Positions 28,870 to 37,812 of a stretch of DNA of 64,000 nucleotides are shown here, piece by piece. A program made the translations under genes and the position numbers. The notes beneath the pieces were generated by a model. That model worked only from the letters and a program-made list of their open reading frames with translations. It ran no database searches and had not been told where the DNA came from. The DNA is taken from positions 62,001-126,000 of the forward strand of contig NZ_CP015401.2 in assembly GCF_001688725.2 (NCBI RefSeq), written 5' to 3'. Positions within the stretch are counted from its first letter, which is position 1, and each line of letters begins with the position of its first letter. The DNA comes from Bacteroides caecimuris (GTDB taxonomy: Bacteria; Bacteroidota; Bacteroidia; Bacteroidales; Bacteroidaceae).

Positions 28870-30153
28870 TTATTGTTTCTTTCCGAAAGCATCTTCCAGT
28901 CGGTTGCGAATCATTAATGAGGCAACGATGCCGGGCAGGGTACAAATACAAACCCAGATAAAGAAGTTGGTGTATCCGAGATGTTCCTGTATCCATCCCG
29001 CAGGCATCCCGGGAAGCATCATACCCAGTGCCATAAATCCGGTTCCGATAGCATAGTGCGCCGTTTTGTGTTCACCTTCCGCTATGTAAATCAGATATAG
29101 CATATAAGCGGTAAAGCCAAAACCATACCCCAACTGTTCGATTGCTACACAAATGGCTATAAATATAGGATTGTCCGGGGTGGCGGCAGCCATCCATACA
29201 TATAATAGATCGGGAATGTTGATGGCTAATGCCATGGGTAATATCCATTTCTTGAATCCGTCACGGGAAACAAGGAAACCACTGATGACTCCACCGAGCA
29301 ACAAAGCTATGACACCTATGGTACCGTAGATCATTCCGACGGTTGCCGTAGATAAACCCAGTCCACCTTTATCAGAAGCATCCAGCAGGAAAGGAGAAGC
29401 TATTTTGGCTAACTGTGATTCTCCCAACCGGTAGGTAAGGAGGAAAAAGAACATGAGACCGAGGTTCTTTTTCTGAAAGAATGTGACGAAGGTCAGGAGA
29501 AAATCTCCCAACAACTTACCCGGTGTGAGTCCGGGACGTTTCATGTCCGAATCAGGATGGGGGAGGATGAGCCGATGATAGATAGTAAGAGCCAAAAATA
29601 ATCCGGCAAGAAGGTAGAATGTAATGCTCCATGCCAAGGGAATATTGTTCTGTGATGTTTCTAGCCATCCTGCCAGCATGACTAGAATCCCCTGCCCGAA
29701 AATATTGGCAAGCCGATAGAAGGTATTCCGGATACCGACAAAGAAAGATTGTTCCTTATTATTGAGCCCGAGCATATAGAAACCGTCTGCTGCGATGTCA
29801 TGCGTAGCGGAACTGAACGCCAACAACCAGAAAAAAGCAAGAGTCAACTGTACATAATGAGCTGTCGGAATAAAGAAGGCTATCCCGGCAAATCCGGCAG
29901 CGATGAAACCTTGCATGGCGATAATCCAGGCACGTTTCGTTTTCACCAGGTCGACGAAAGGACTCCATAGCGGTTTGATAGTCCAGGGAAGATAGAGCCA
30001 GGAAGTGTATAAGGCTATTTCCGTATTGGATAATCCCAAACGTTTGTACATGATAACAGCAATCGTCATTACCGCTACGTATGGCAGCCCTTCTGCGAAG
30101 TAGAGGGTGGGGATCCAGCTCCAGGGATTTCTTTTTGTAGTGGGTGTTGTCAT
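28870..30153 (-). CDS. ampG: AmpG-like MFS permease (anhydromuropeptide uptake)
   Basis: A 427-residue major facilitator protein with about 12 membrane helices. The N-terminal sequence PTLYFAEGLPYVAVMTIAVIMY and WTIKPLWSPFVDLVKTKR are typical of the AmpG/AT-1 group, and SSATHDIAADGFYML near 110-125 is the conserved helix. AmpG brings GlcNAc-anhydroMurNAc peptides from the periplasm into the cytoplasm for reuse. Its operon partners (SpoIID/LytB-domain protein, MurT-like membrane protein, amino-sugar kinase) all fit cell-wall recycling. It starts 15 bases after the upstream gene's stop. Substrate is inferred from family and context. Confidence 0.86.
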   Translation of the reverse strand: MTTPTTKRNPWSWIPTLYFAEGLPYVAVMTIAVIMYKRLGLSNTEIALYTSWLYLPWTIKPLWSPFVDLVKTKRAWIIAMQGFIAAGFAGIAFFIPTAHYVQLTLAFFWLLAFSSATHDIAADGFYMLGLNNKEQSFFVGIRNTFYRLANIFGQGILVMLAGWLETSQNNIPLAWSITFYLLAGLFLALTIYHRLILPHPDSDMKRPGLTPGKLLGDFLLTFVTFFQKKNLGLMFFFLLTYRLGESQLAKIASPFLLDASDKGGLGLSTATVGMIYGTIGVIALLLGGVISGFLVSRDGFKKWILPMALAINIPDLLYVWMAAATPDNPIFIAICVAIEQLGYGFGFTAYMLYLIYIAEGEHKTAHYAIGTGFMALGMMLPGMPAGWIQEHLGYTNFFIWVCICTLPGIVASLMIRNRLEDAFGKKQ

Positions 30154-30168
30154 GGTATTATTCTTTTT

Positions 30169-31518
30169 TTATTGATATTGTTTTTCGAGCGTACTGCCGG
30201 GGTAATAGTGAGACAGTATTTCTTCATATTTGTAACCTTGCTCTCCCATTACGGCAGCACCAATCTGGCAAAGTCCTACTCCATGTCCCCATCCGGCTCC
30301 GGTAAGGATGAACCGTGAAGGGAGTTTATCTTCTTTATGTCCCTTTTCTTCATATTCTTTGTCTATTATGAAAGCGGAACTATACAGATGGGAAGCAGAT
30401 AGGGTACGGCGTATTTCCAGTTCTTTCCCGATAATAAGCGTTCGCAAGGTTCCTACAATTTTCAACCGGACAAGACGTCCCGACGTTCCGCGTTCTATAG
30501 GAATTAAATCCAGAATTTGCCCGAAGTCAATTCCCGAACGTTGATGAATCAGTGTTGAAAGTTCTTGTTGGGTATAGCTGACTTTCCAACGATAGAAGTC
30601 TGCCGTCTCCTGGTCATAGTTGTTTAATACCTGACTTAGAATCTTTTTATCCTGCGTATTGCAGAATGAAACAGGTGAAGTACGGATCCATTTGTCAGCC
30701 TCCGCCTCTATTGTCAAATCGGGCAATTGGTTCTCGGCCTTACAATCTCGTTGACCGGTGAGATAGGGGTGCTTTACGTTTTCCCAACAATTCTGAAACT
30801 CTTCAAAAGCCCCGCCGCAACATTTAGAGAAACGGGCGTCGCAAATCGTTCCTGCATACATCAACACTTCACCCCGGGTAGCAGTGACTGCTTCGATGGC
30901 TTGTGGTGTTGAGGCTCGTGTAATTCCCTGATAACGCTGGCAATGATCATCGGCACATACATCGAAATTTCTATGTGCTTCATGGTCATACCATTTTATA
31001 TATTGAGAATGGAGAGTGGAGAGTGGAGAGTGGGCTGCGCTATCCGGCTGCACAGTAACTCTCCACTCTCCATTCTCAACTCTCAACTTATTAAGTAACC
31101 AGCTTCGGGAGATGACGGCGTGAGCCTTTAGGAGTTCTAAAGAAGCTGTTGCGCTCATTTCGGATGAAATTACACTGGTAAGATATTCTTCAATGGAAAT
31201 CACATTGATGGCGGTTAGTTGTTCTCCTTCGATGATAATCTTTAATTCCCCTTTGAATTTCTGGACTTCTTTGCGTTCCCAATGGAAGTTGATTCCGATG
31301 GTCACATCTTTCAGTTCAAAGAAAGCATGTGCATTTTGTGGAGGAATGAAGGATAATTCGTCGTACTCTTTCCCTTGCCAATGAATCTTCCCATCCTGAT
31401 AAATAACTTTCTGTGTCCCGGAAATTTCCGTTCCGACAGAAGAACTAAATTTCACCGGAAAAGAGAATTCAATCTCTTTCCCGGAAAGGATACCAACTGT
31501 TATTTGAGGTTGATTCAT
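30169..31518 (-). CDS. SpoIID/LytB-domain protein with an in-frame palindromic insert
   Basis: A 449-residue protein without a clear signal peptide. The N-terminal about 100 residues are a beta-rich region; the SpoIID (amidase enhancer) domain follows with [29 protein letters not shown] near 110-140, [24 protein letters not shown] near 215-235 and the C-terminal [19 protein letters not shown]. SpoIID enzymes are lytic transglycosylases acting on glycan strands lacking peptide stems. The gene overlaps its upstream neighbour by 4 bases. Between about residues 147 and 173 the coding sequence consists of a 22-bp perfect inverted repeat (31003-31024 with 31058-31079) and its loop, which keeps the frame open but looks inserted. 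Confidence 0.85.
   Translation of the reverse strand: MNQPQITVGILSGKEIEFSFPVKFSSSVGTEISGTQKVIYQDGKIHWQGKEYDELSFIPPQNAHAFFELKDVTIGINFHWERKEVQKFKGELKIIIEGEQLTAINVISIEEYLTSVISSEMSATASLELLKAHAVISRSWLLNKLRVENGEWRVTVQPDSAAHSPLSTLHSQYIKWYDHEAHRNFDVCADDHCQRYQGITRASTPQAIEAVTATRGEVLMYAGTICDARFSKCCGGAFEEFQNCWENVKHPYLTGQRDCKAENQLPDLTIEAEADKWIRTSPVSFCNTQDKKILSQVLNNYDQETADFYRWKVSYTQQELSTLIHQRSGIDFGQILDLIPIERGTSGRLVRLKIVGTLRTLIIGKELEIRRTLSASHLYSSAFIIDKEYEEKGHKEDKLPSRFILTGAGWGHGVGLCQIGAAVMGEQGYKYEEILSHYYPGSTLEKQYQ
31003..31079. repeat. Palindromic repeat inside the SpoIID-domain gene
   Basis: Bases 31003-31024 are the exact reverse complement of 31058-31079: 22-bp arms made of GGAGAGT units, with a 33-base loop. 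Partial arm-like sequence (CTCAACTCTCAACTT) follows. The composition, GAGAGTGGAGAGTGG against CCACTCTCC, is unlike the surrounding gene and resembles short intergenic repeats of Bacteroides. Translated on the minus strand it gives 25 or so residues including ENGEWRV and [10 protein letters not shown]. Confidence 0.75.
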
Positions 31519-33980
31519 AATACAGCTTTAATACGTTCTAGTATTTTTTGCAGTTTTTCTTTGGATATAGATACTTCCCGATAGATATCATATACCTTTT
31601 CAGGAGTCAGTTTCTCCATATCCTCTTCACGTACTATAGGGAATATGCCGTTCATTTCAGCAATAGCAGGACTGATGAGAATTTGTTCGTTTCCTTTTGC
31701 GTAATAGCAGTCAGGACGATGTTTGCTGCGTAAGAAGATAATACAATTGTAAGGGTGTTCGGTCACTGATTCAAATTCTTCTTCGTAGCGCTCTCTAAAA
31801 TCCTCTTTGGTGCGTTCCAAACCATACCAGGCAAGAATATTCATCATTGGTTCTTTTCCGTTATTATTGGCAGCTAAGATGTCGTAAATCAGATGAAAGG
31901 TTTTCGACATTGTTTTCTTATTTTTCGCCTGAATCCTGATGAAACTGTACGGAAAATCTTCATAACTAATTCGCACCTTGTCGTTATCTATTAATTCTAT
32001 GTGATCGTAATATGATCCCTGCATACTTTCCTCTTTACTGCAAGCTTGAAAATGGGCATGATCGGGAGCGGAAGCTCCACATTCCGGTCCATTATACAAA
32101 AGGAAGTATTCTCTCATTATGTCGGTGAATTCTATCATATCTTTAAAACGCCCGGCTATGGATTGCGACTTGTGTTCCTTATCTACAATTGTAAAGTGGT
32201 GTTTAAATATGGGATAGGGATTAACCAGTATCTGATAATTTCCATAACTGATGAATTCTTGTTCCTGCGGCCGGTTTGTTTGGCAGAGGAAGCAAGGCCG
32301 TGAGTGAATGGAGGCAGTATCTGTCTGTGCGGTAGCCGAAAGAATACGTTTCGGATTAAGGAATAGGTTCGCATCTAAATTTTGATTACCAAACCATTTG
32401 GATATTTCTTTTGTTCGTGACCGATACTGTTCCAATGCCTGGTAATTCTCTTTGGCTAGTTCCCAAGAAAGAGTTTGCTTTTGGAATAATTGTTCGATAC
32501 TTTGCTGAATTTTCTCTAATGTCGTTTCTTGTTGCAGGATGCGCTGTTCCAATTCCCACGTACGAAGTCGGTCTTTATATAGATTATTCTGGTTGATTTT
32601 CTCAACAGGCAGTGCAGCATCCGAGTTGCCTTCCCAACGGCGGCAAAGGTAAATCACGTCGTATATTCTGCCTATCTGATAATCGTGTGAAATTTTCAAT
32701 CCAAGGGCATAATCTTCTCCATAGCTTGTGTTCGGGACTTTGATTTCCCGAAGAATGGGCGTGTAGAATGCACGGGGAGCTCCCAGACCGTTGATACGTA
32801 ATGCATTATTTCGTCCGTTGTCGGGCGTCCATTCCTTATGATCAATGATGCCGGGGGCAATTTCCTGCATATCAAAGTTAGTCATCATATAAGTACCGAT
32901 TACCATTGCACATTTCTGTTTATAGAAAGTATCAATGATGATTTGCAGGCTATGTTCGTCTTTATACACGTCATCGCTATCAAGTTGGACGGCAAACTTT
33001 CCGCATTTCTCGTGATGGATACCTATGTTCCAACATCCGCCTATACCGAGGTCATCTCTTTCGGGAATGACGTGAATCAGTCGCTTGTCCGAACTAAGTT
33101 CACGGAGAACTTCACTGGTTCCGTCTGTTGAATGATTGTCGATGACAATGACATTGAACGGAAAGGTCGTTTGCTGGTTCAGTGCCGAGCGTACGGCATC
33201 TTTGACTGTGCGAATACGGTTGCGTACGGGTATAATGACAGAAGCTTCATACTCAAAAGTGTGGGAAGAGAAGTCTACGGGACGGAAGATAGGATAAAGA
33301 TATCCGCCAATTTCCTTCAAATGGTTGGTGCATGCCTGTTCCATTTCGATCTGTACCTGACGGTTTTTAGGGTCTACATAATCGAACTGCTTCTCACCGC
33401 TTTTCCGCTTGTCACTTTCTACTTCGGTATATAGATATTCGTTGATGTGTACCAGTTTGCTCTTTTGGGATATTTTGAGTCTCAAATCATACAAGCCTGC
33501 ATATTGATATTCTTCTTCCGTATTTTCTATAACTTCCTTGAATGCGTTGGCATTGAACAGTAGAACCGAACCGAAATTGAAGTCGTCACGCAGGCTACCG
33601 GGTTGGTAATCAATGACCGGAGCTGTTTTTTGCACACTGTCTATCTGTTGGTAATGGTCTGCATATACCATGCCAGCTTGGGTCATTTCCATTACTTGAA
33701 CCATTCTTTCAAGAGCGAACATGCCTATTTTTAGTGCAGTGTGTTTGGTATAGAGCAAGGTATATGTTTTATCAGAATGTTCTGCAATAGCTCGCATCGC
33801 TTGTGTAGACTGCATTTTCTCTACAGAGATGAGTTCGCATCCGGGAATGCAGACATTGGTAATTGGCGGTGCCAATAAATAAATTTTGTCTACCAGTGTC
33901 GATGCACGTAACTCCTTAACTGTTTGCACAGTTTCTTCCAACCGGCTGAAAGGAAGAAAACAGTTGATTGTTGTTTTCAT
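31515..33980 (-). CDS. Tandem GT2-like plus GalT/HIT-like (DUF4922) fusion protein
   Basis: An 821-residue cytoplasmic protein. Residues 1-160 look like a degenerate GT2-like fold ([18 protein letters not shown]). Residues about 245-440 are a GT2 glycosyltransferase: [42 protein letters not shown] with the DxDD-type metal site, and [14 protein letters not shown] charged, possibly coiled linker (460-540) follows. Residues about 570-800 resemble the GalT / HIT-like DUF4922 domain, with a CFLCQTN Cys pair and the HAHFQAC histidine triad-like motif of nucleotidyl transferases. It sits in the cell-wall salvage operon, overlapping its downstream neighbour by 4 bases. One can imagine nucleotidyl transfer to a sugar-1-phosphate coupled with glycosyl transfer, but substrates are unknown to me. 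Confidence 0.8.
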   Translation of the reverse strand: MKTTINCFLPFSRLEETVQTVKELRASTLVDKIYLLAPPITNVCIPGCELISVEKMQSTQAMRAIAEHSDKTYTLLYTKHTALKIGMFALERMVQVMEMTQAGMVYADHYQQIDSVQKTAPVIDYQPGSLRDDFNFGSVLLFNANAFKEVIENTEEEYQYAGLYDLRLKISQKSKLVHINEYLYTEVESDKRKSGEKQFDYVDPKNRQVQIEMEQACTNHLKEIGGYLYPIFRPVDFSSHTFEYEASVIIPVRNRIRTVKDAVRSALNQQTTFPFNVIVIDNHSTDGTSEVLRELSSDKRLIHVIPERDDLGIGGCWNIGIHHEKCGKFAVQLDSDDVYKDEHSLQIIIDTFYKQKCAMVIGTYMMTNFDMQEIAPGIIDHKEWTPDNGRNNALRINGLGAPRAFYTPILREIKVPNTSYGEDYALGLKISHDYQIGRIYDVIYLCRRWEGNSDAALPVEKINQNNLYKDRLRTWELEQRILQQETTLEKIQQSIEQLFQKQTLSWELAKENYQALEQYRSRTKEISKWFGNQNLDANLFLNPKRILSATAQTDTASIHSRPCFLCQTNRPQEQEFISYGNYQILVNPYPIFKHHFTIVDKEHKSQSIAGRFKDMIEFTDIMREYFLLYNGPECGASAPDHAHFQACSKEESMQGSYYDHIELIDNDKVRISYEDFPYSFIRIQAKNKKTMSKTFHLIYDILAANNNGKEPMMNILAWYGLERTKEDFRERYEEEFESVTEHPYNCIIFLRSKHRPDCYYAKGNEQILISPAIAEMNGIFPIVREEDMEKLTPEKVYDIYREVSISKEKLQKILERIKAVL

Positions 33981-34360
33981 TATTTTACTTTTTGTTTTGT
34001 AGTATGAGTTGTGTAAGATGTTTCTTTGTCTTGTCTTTTGATGAACAAACAGAGTCCAAGGAATGTGAACAGGGCATTGATTATCAACAACTCGTAACTA
34101 ATTTGGTAACCGTTGAGCCATGCTTCTCCTATTCTTTGCAGGATATAGCAAAGAATAGGAGAAGCGATAGCTACCAACGGAATATATTTATCATAAACTT
34201 GTTTCTTGGTGAAGATGCTAAAAGCAACAACATACCATGCCGATTTACGGTTTCCGACAAAGAATCCCTCATTGTCGGCTTTGCGTCCTGCTATATAAGA
34301 GATAGTGAACAGGATTATAAAGTATGCCACAATAGTAATAGATATAACGGCTGGACTCAT
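33980..34360 (-). pseudogene. Sodium/solute symporter (SSS family) with in-frame internal deletion
   Basis: A 126-residue membrane fragment. Residues 1-45 match the start of SSS-family symporters (first helix, then IAGRKADNEGFFVGNRKSAWYVVAF), and residues about 48-118 match the very C-terminal end (FTKKQVYDKYIPLVAIASP, two last helices, [14 protein letters not shown]). About 360 residues carrying the sodium and substrate sites of a normal 490-residue symporter are missing, and the join keeps the frame. It is the first gene of the salvage operon, with a good -7 box 58 bases upstream, and its stop overlaps the next start. The product cannot be a transporter by itself. It may survive as a leader that couples translation to the next gene. 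Confidence 0.82.
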
Positions 34361-34417
34361 ATCTGCTATTTAAATTCGTTTGAGGATGAATGATCCGAAT
34401 TAGTTTTTCTTTGTCTA

Positions 34418-34425
34418 CAAAAGTA
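34418..34425 (-). promoter_or_regulatory. -7 box of the cell-wall salvage operon
   Basis: The minus strand reads TACTTTTG, matching TAnnTTTG, 58 bases before the first start codon of the operon that runs down to 26883. No obvious -33 TTTG. Confidence 0.55.
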
Positions 34426-34452
34426 GGGAATTTATCATAGATATGTATACTC

Positions 34453-35739
34453 TTACCTATTTTTTATTCCCGGTGTGCCTCCGGTCGCGTGTTTGGACGA
34501 ACGCCAGTTTTTATTGAGCGAGGACAACTCCGGAGATTTCTTTTCAAGCGAAATGCCGGTTGTCTTTTGGTTGTCAGAATCGTGCATCTCATCTCTAAAG
34601 CAACAGGTGTCGAACGTATGTCCTTTTTCCGGCTTTTTGCTGCTGGAAAGTGCCAGATAGCCTCCGTCATTATTAAGAGCTGGGAATTTGGTTATTTCTA
34701 TCAAATTTTCTCCATTTACTTTATGTTTTCGAATGACCTTGCCGGGGTATTTGCTGAAACAGAGATAACCTTTGGATGGAATGGTGAGAGGATCAGAGGA
34801 TTCTTCATTAGAGAGAATCGTAGTACTGTATACGGTACCGCTTTCATACATCTTGTATAGATAGAGAGCAGGTAAAATGATTGCCTGTTCAGTTGGATTA
34901 TAGATTTCTACATACTCTGCACCATCAGTGGCATTGTTATACATTATTTCGTTGAAGAGAAGCATGCCTCTCACATCTTCCGGTAACTCGGGAGATTCAG
35001 GAGTGTCAGGGTTGTCCGGTAGATCTGTTCCGGGATTATCGGGTGTTTCATCAGGGGTAGTGTTCGTTTCTACATCGTTGGACAACTGTATGTGGTGAAA
35101 TGTGAATCCTTTACAGCGTGTTTTGGTGTAAATGCAGTATATACCGCAGTAGCGGGAAGTCTGTATATCAGTATCTTTTATCTGTTTTTCTTTTACATAT
35201 TCATTCTCAGATTCGCGTCGTGTCCAAAAAGTCCAGTAACCATTGTTGTCACATTCTACTTTTATATATAATTTTGGTGAAGAGTCGCCTTTCATCAGTT
35301 CTCTTCCCGAAGCCAGTAATTTAGATTGCTCTCCGTTCTGACGATAAAGAGTTACATTGTCTTTTGTTCCTCCTATCTGAATATAATAGCCGTTCAAATC
35401 ACCGGAAAGAATGTTTGAGGAAGAAGTCAGGTAAAATCGTGCATAATTGTTGGCGGAGGGATTAAAGGTGAGGTGAACTCCAAATTCCCAACGGGTGTTT
35501 TTTACAGAGGTGGAAGGAATGGTGACGTATGCTGTTCCGGCGTCTTCCTGCGGATCATTTAAATGGATTCCTTTAGAATTGATGGTGAATTTGTCCGTTT
35601 CTCCTTCCCAGGGAAGTTCGGACGTGATAGTGTCTTCTCCATTTAATCCTCTCTTTTCTTCGTCATCAGCAGGAAGCGAACAGTTGTAGAACAACATACT
35701 GAAAAAACATAAGAGAATGACTGTTTGGTAAGTTTTCAT
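34453..35739 (-). CDS. Surface lipoprotein with C-terminal lamin-tail domain
   Basis: A 428-residue lipoprotein (lipobox FYNC, Cys20, followed by SLPADDEEK, an acidic surface-export context). Residues about 45-215 form a beta-sandwich of the laminin-G / concanavalin-like sort (RWEFGVHLTFNPS, GYYIQIGG, GYWTFWTR, KGFTFHHIQLS). A Pro/Asp-rich linker (about 225-255) follows, and residues about 258-428 form a lamin-tail domain (LLFNEIMYNNATDGAEYVEIYNPT, then ISLEKKSP). Lamin-tail domains often accompany secreted nucleases or adhesins, but no nuclease domain is present. The gene has its own promoter and is flanked by a perfect inverted repeat upstream. Function unknown; adhesion or glycan binding is a guess. 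Confidence 0.82.
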   Translation of the reverse strand: MKTYQTVILLCFFSMLFYNCSLPADDEEKRGLNGEDTITSELPWEGETDKFTINSKGIHLNDPQEDAGTAYVTIPSTSVKNTRWEFGVHLTFNPSANNYARFYLTSSSNILSGDLNGYYIQIGGTKDNVTLYRQNGEQSKLLASGRELMKGDSSPKLYIKVECDNNGYWTFWTRRESENEYVKEKQIKDTDIQTSRYCGIYCIYTKTRCKGFTFHHIQLSNDVETNTTPDETPDNPGTDLPDNPDTPESPELPEDVRGMLLFNEIMYNNATDGAEYVEIYNPTEQAIILPALYLYKMYESGTVYSTTILSNEESSDPLTIPSKGYLCFSKYPGKVIRKHKVNGENLIEITKFPALNNDGGYLALSSSKKPEKGHTFDTCCFRDEMHDSDNQKTTGISLEKKSPELSSLNKNWRSSKHATGGTPGIKNR

Positions 35740-35827
35740 ACGGTTTTTAATTTGAGTTTTTCGTTAAACCGTATTTGTTTGTGTATAATGCAGAAGCAAT
35801 TGCGGTTTTAATAGTTGAATGAGTTGA

Positions 35828-35835
35828 CAAAGGTA
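35828..35835 (-). promoter_or_regulatory. -7 box of the lamin-tail lipoprotein gene
   Basis: The minus strand reads TACCTTTG, matching TAnnTTTG, 89 bases before the start codon. Confidence 0.5.
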
Positions 35836-35919
35836 GACTTTTTTGTTGGAAAAAGACCATATTTATTGAAGAAATAATTGTAAATCCTTTTGTTTTTTGT
35901 AAATGCGTGGAAAGGAAAC

Positions 35920-35975
35920 AGTGAGGGGTTATCAAAAGTCATATCTGATTTATTGACTTTTGATAACCCCTCACT
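35920..35975 (-). terminator. Perfect 22-bp inverted repeat after the DUF4857 gene
   Basis: Bases 35920-35941 are the exact reverse complement of 35954-35975, with a 12-base loop. It begins 25 bases after the stop of the nine-gene operon (minus strand) and precedes the lamin-tail gene promoter, so it probably ends the operon transcript. No long T run follows, so termination is likely but not certain. Confidence 0.65.
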
Positions 35976-35999
35976 GATGTTACATTCAATATTGAGACA

Positions 36000-37034
36000 T
36001 TATTCGAAGCGTGGCATTACATATTTATCAGTGTAAGATGTGAACGTAATACCTGGCATGGAATGAACGTTCGATTTGTTCTCCAACTTCTTTATCAACG
36101 AATAATCGTTGGCATCCAATGCGTAATAATTGTCTGAAGCCGGAGTTGTCACGCGGACTGTCCAGTCGAACATATTACCGATGATGGTGAGCGCATCTGT
36201 TTTTGGATCAAATGCCGGAATCCCAGTTTTTACGATTTCATATGTCCGGTTCTGCAACACATAGAAAGCGTTGTTGACATCAGTCATAAAAGCAAGTGTC
36301 TTTTTGTTTCTGAACTCGGTCAGATACAGATGTTCTAATGTCAGGCCTTCAGGCAAGGTGATGGCACGGACATACGGGCGTCCTTTCACCTGTTTCAGAT
36401 GAAACAGACGACGGTCTGTGTCCAACAGAAGATAACCTTCGTCATACTCCTTTTTTACTGTCGGATTTCCTACGATCTCCGTTGCCGGAAAACGAAAATC
36501 CTTCTTAGTCATAGCTTCGGTAAACTGAAGGCTTTTATCTTCCTTCACGCTGTTGGTAGCCATGTCGATAAATTCGATCCTTTTGGAGGTGATACGGAAT
36601 ACGTCATCCGGCATTTTCAGGTCTACACGTCCTGACATAGATTCCATCAGCGGGTAAAGTCTGATAGAAGGCGTGTTTATATCCGAAGGTACACTACGGA
36701 AGTTGAAGTTTTCCGTCTGCACCATTTTGGGAGTCACTGCGATTCCTTGAATGGTATCCGGAAAACGCTCATCAGACATCAACTGGCGGAAATAAAACAT
36801 AGGCAGGATGCTGTCGAAAGCAGCTTCCGAATAAATGTTTCCTGCAAGGTCACGGCGCACGGTTCCTTTCCCTTCTTCTTGTCCCATCTGGGCGAAATCG
36901 CCAATTACGAAACTATACAGGGTAAAGGGAGTCTTTTCCGGCTTTACGATAAAGAAATTGTAACACCAAGGCAACTGCCAAAGCAGCAGAAAAGCGATGG
37001 TTACATATAATAGTATGGTACTGAAACGTCTCAT
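36000..37034 (-). CDS. DUF4857-type membrane-anchored protein, last gene of the nine-gene operon
   Basis: A 344-residue protein with one N-terminal membrane helix (about 7-30, LLYVTIAFLLLWQLPW) and a large extracytoplasmic part. Features include GDFAQMGQEEGKG near 45-57, a repeated four-stranded pattern such as YLLLDTDRRLFHLKQVKG near 200-217 and FYVLQNRTYEIVKTG near 256-270 that suggests a small beta-propeller, and the end YVMPRFE. I recognise it as the DUF4857 family, found beside an ABC ATPase and permease of this type. It follows the permease gene by 39 bases. It may be an accessory subunit of that ABC system. No catalytic motif is visible. Confidence 0.72.
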   Translation of the reverse strand: MRRFSTILLYVTIAFLLLWQLPWCYNFFIVKPEKTPFTLYSFVIGDFAQMGQEEGKGTVRRDLAGNIYSEAAFDSILPMFYFRQLMSDERFPDTIQGIAVTPKMVQTENFNFRSVPSDINTPSIRLYPLMESMSGRVDLKMPDDVFRITSKRIEFIDMATNSVKEDKSLQFTEAMTKKDFRFPATEIVGNPTVKKEYDEGYLLLDTDRRLFHLKQVKGRPYVRAITLPEGLTLEHLYLTEFRNKKTLAFMTDVNNAFYVLQNRTYEIVKTGIPAFDPKTDALTIIGNMFDWTVRVTTPASDNYYALDANDYSLIKKLENKSNVHSMPGITFTSYTDKYVMPRFE

Positions 37035-37073
37035 TTCTCAATCTTTTAATATTTAATCTTTTATTTTTATTGG

Positions 37074-37742
37074 TTAATCCTGTTTTCCAGCTTTGAACCG
37101 TACGATAGAGAGCCACGAGAAAGAGGCTGTCAACAAAGTATAGACCACTAAATAAGGGAGAAACTTGTTGTATGCTTCCGGTGTAGGCGACAGGAAGAAG
37201 ATTCGGAGTAACAATACTGCGATAATGAGATTCAGGATACGGCGTTTCCATGCCGGTTCGAGGCAAATCCATGCGACGAGCAGATAGCCGGAGATGCCGG
37301 CGAGATACCACGTTAAAGCGGTTAGCAGTATGTGGTTTTTGAGTTCATGAGCAAGTATTCCGTTTAGATAGATCTCCATCAACAGGAAATTGGAAGCGAA
37401 GCAGACAAGAAGCAATATGAGTCCGGAGAGTAACATATTGCCTGTCATTTTCAGTTCCGGATAAGGCAGGTGGAGAGTCAGCTTCAAACATTTGCGTTGC
37501 ATCTCAGGGACAAACTGCACGATTGCCATCAGGATTCCGGCAATCAGAGGGATATATTGCAACATATCAATGAAGATGACATCCCGTTGCAGCATGACTT
37601 CCCATACATGGGCAGCCCCTTTCATTTCTACCACCCGGTTGATGCGGAGCATACAGTAGCCTGTAAAACCAAGTGTGGCGACCACGGCAAGCAGAAAATA
37701 CCACCGTGTCTTTATCCATTCTTTATAAAATATAGCGTACAT
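37074..37742 (-). CDS. ABC-2-like membrane permease
   Basis: A 222-residue protein with about six membrane helices (near 17-35, 55-75, 100-122, 135-165, 170-190 and 195-215). It opens MYAIFYKEWIKTRWYFLLA, the pattern of ABC-2 type permeases in which a short amphipathic helix precedes the first membrane span. Its partner ATPase gene lies 70 bases upstream and the DUF4857 gene 39 bases downstream. The direction of transport cannot be read from sequence; ABC-2 permeases of this size are mostly exporters. Confidence 0.82.
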   Translation of the reverse strand: MYAIFYKEWIKTRWYFLLAVVATLGFTGYCMLRINRVVEMKGAAHVWEVMLQRDVIFIDMLQYIPLIAGILMAIVQFVPEMQRKCLKLTLHLPYPELKMTGNMLLSGLILLLVCFASNFLLMEIYLNGILAHELKNHILLTALTWYLAGISGYLLVAWICLEPAWKRRILNLIIAVLLLRIFFLSPTPEAYNKFLPYLVVYTLLTASFSWLSIVRFKAGKQD

Positions 37743-37812
37743 TCTTGAGGATTTATGATTTATGAATGATGATTTATGGGTTACGAGTTGCCAATTCTTA
37801 TTCTTAATTTAA

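Noticed and set aside
31003..31079. A CRISPR-like or invertible element
   Set aside because: There is only one pair of inverted arms, no regularly spaced direct repeats and spacers, and no recombinase gene nearby.
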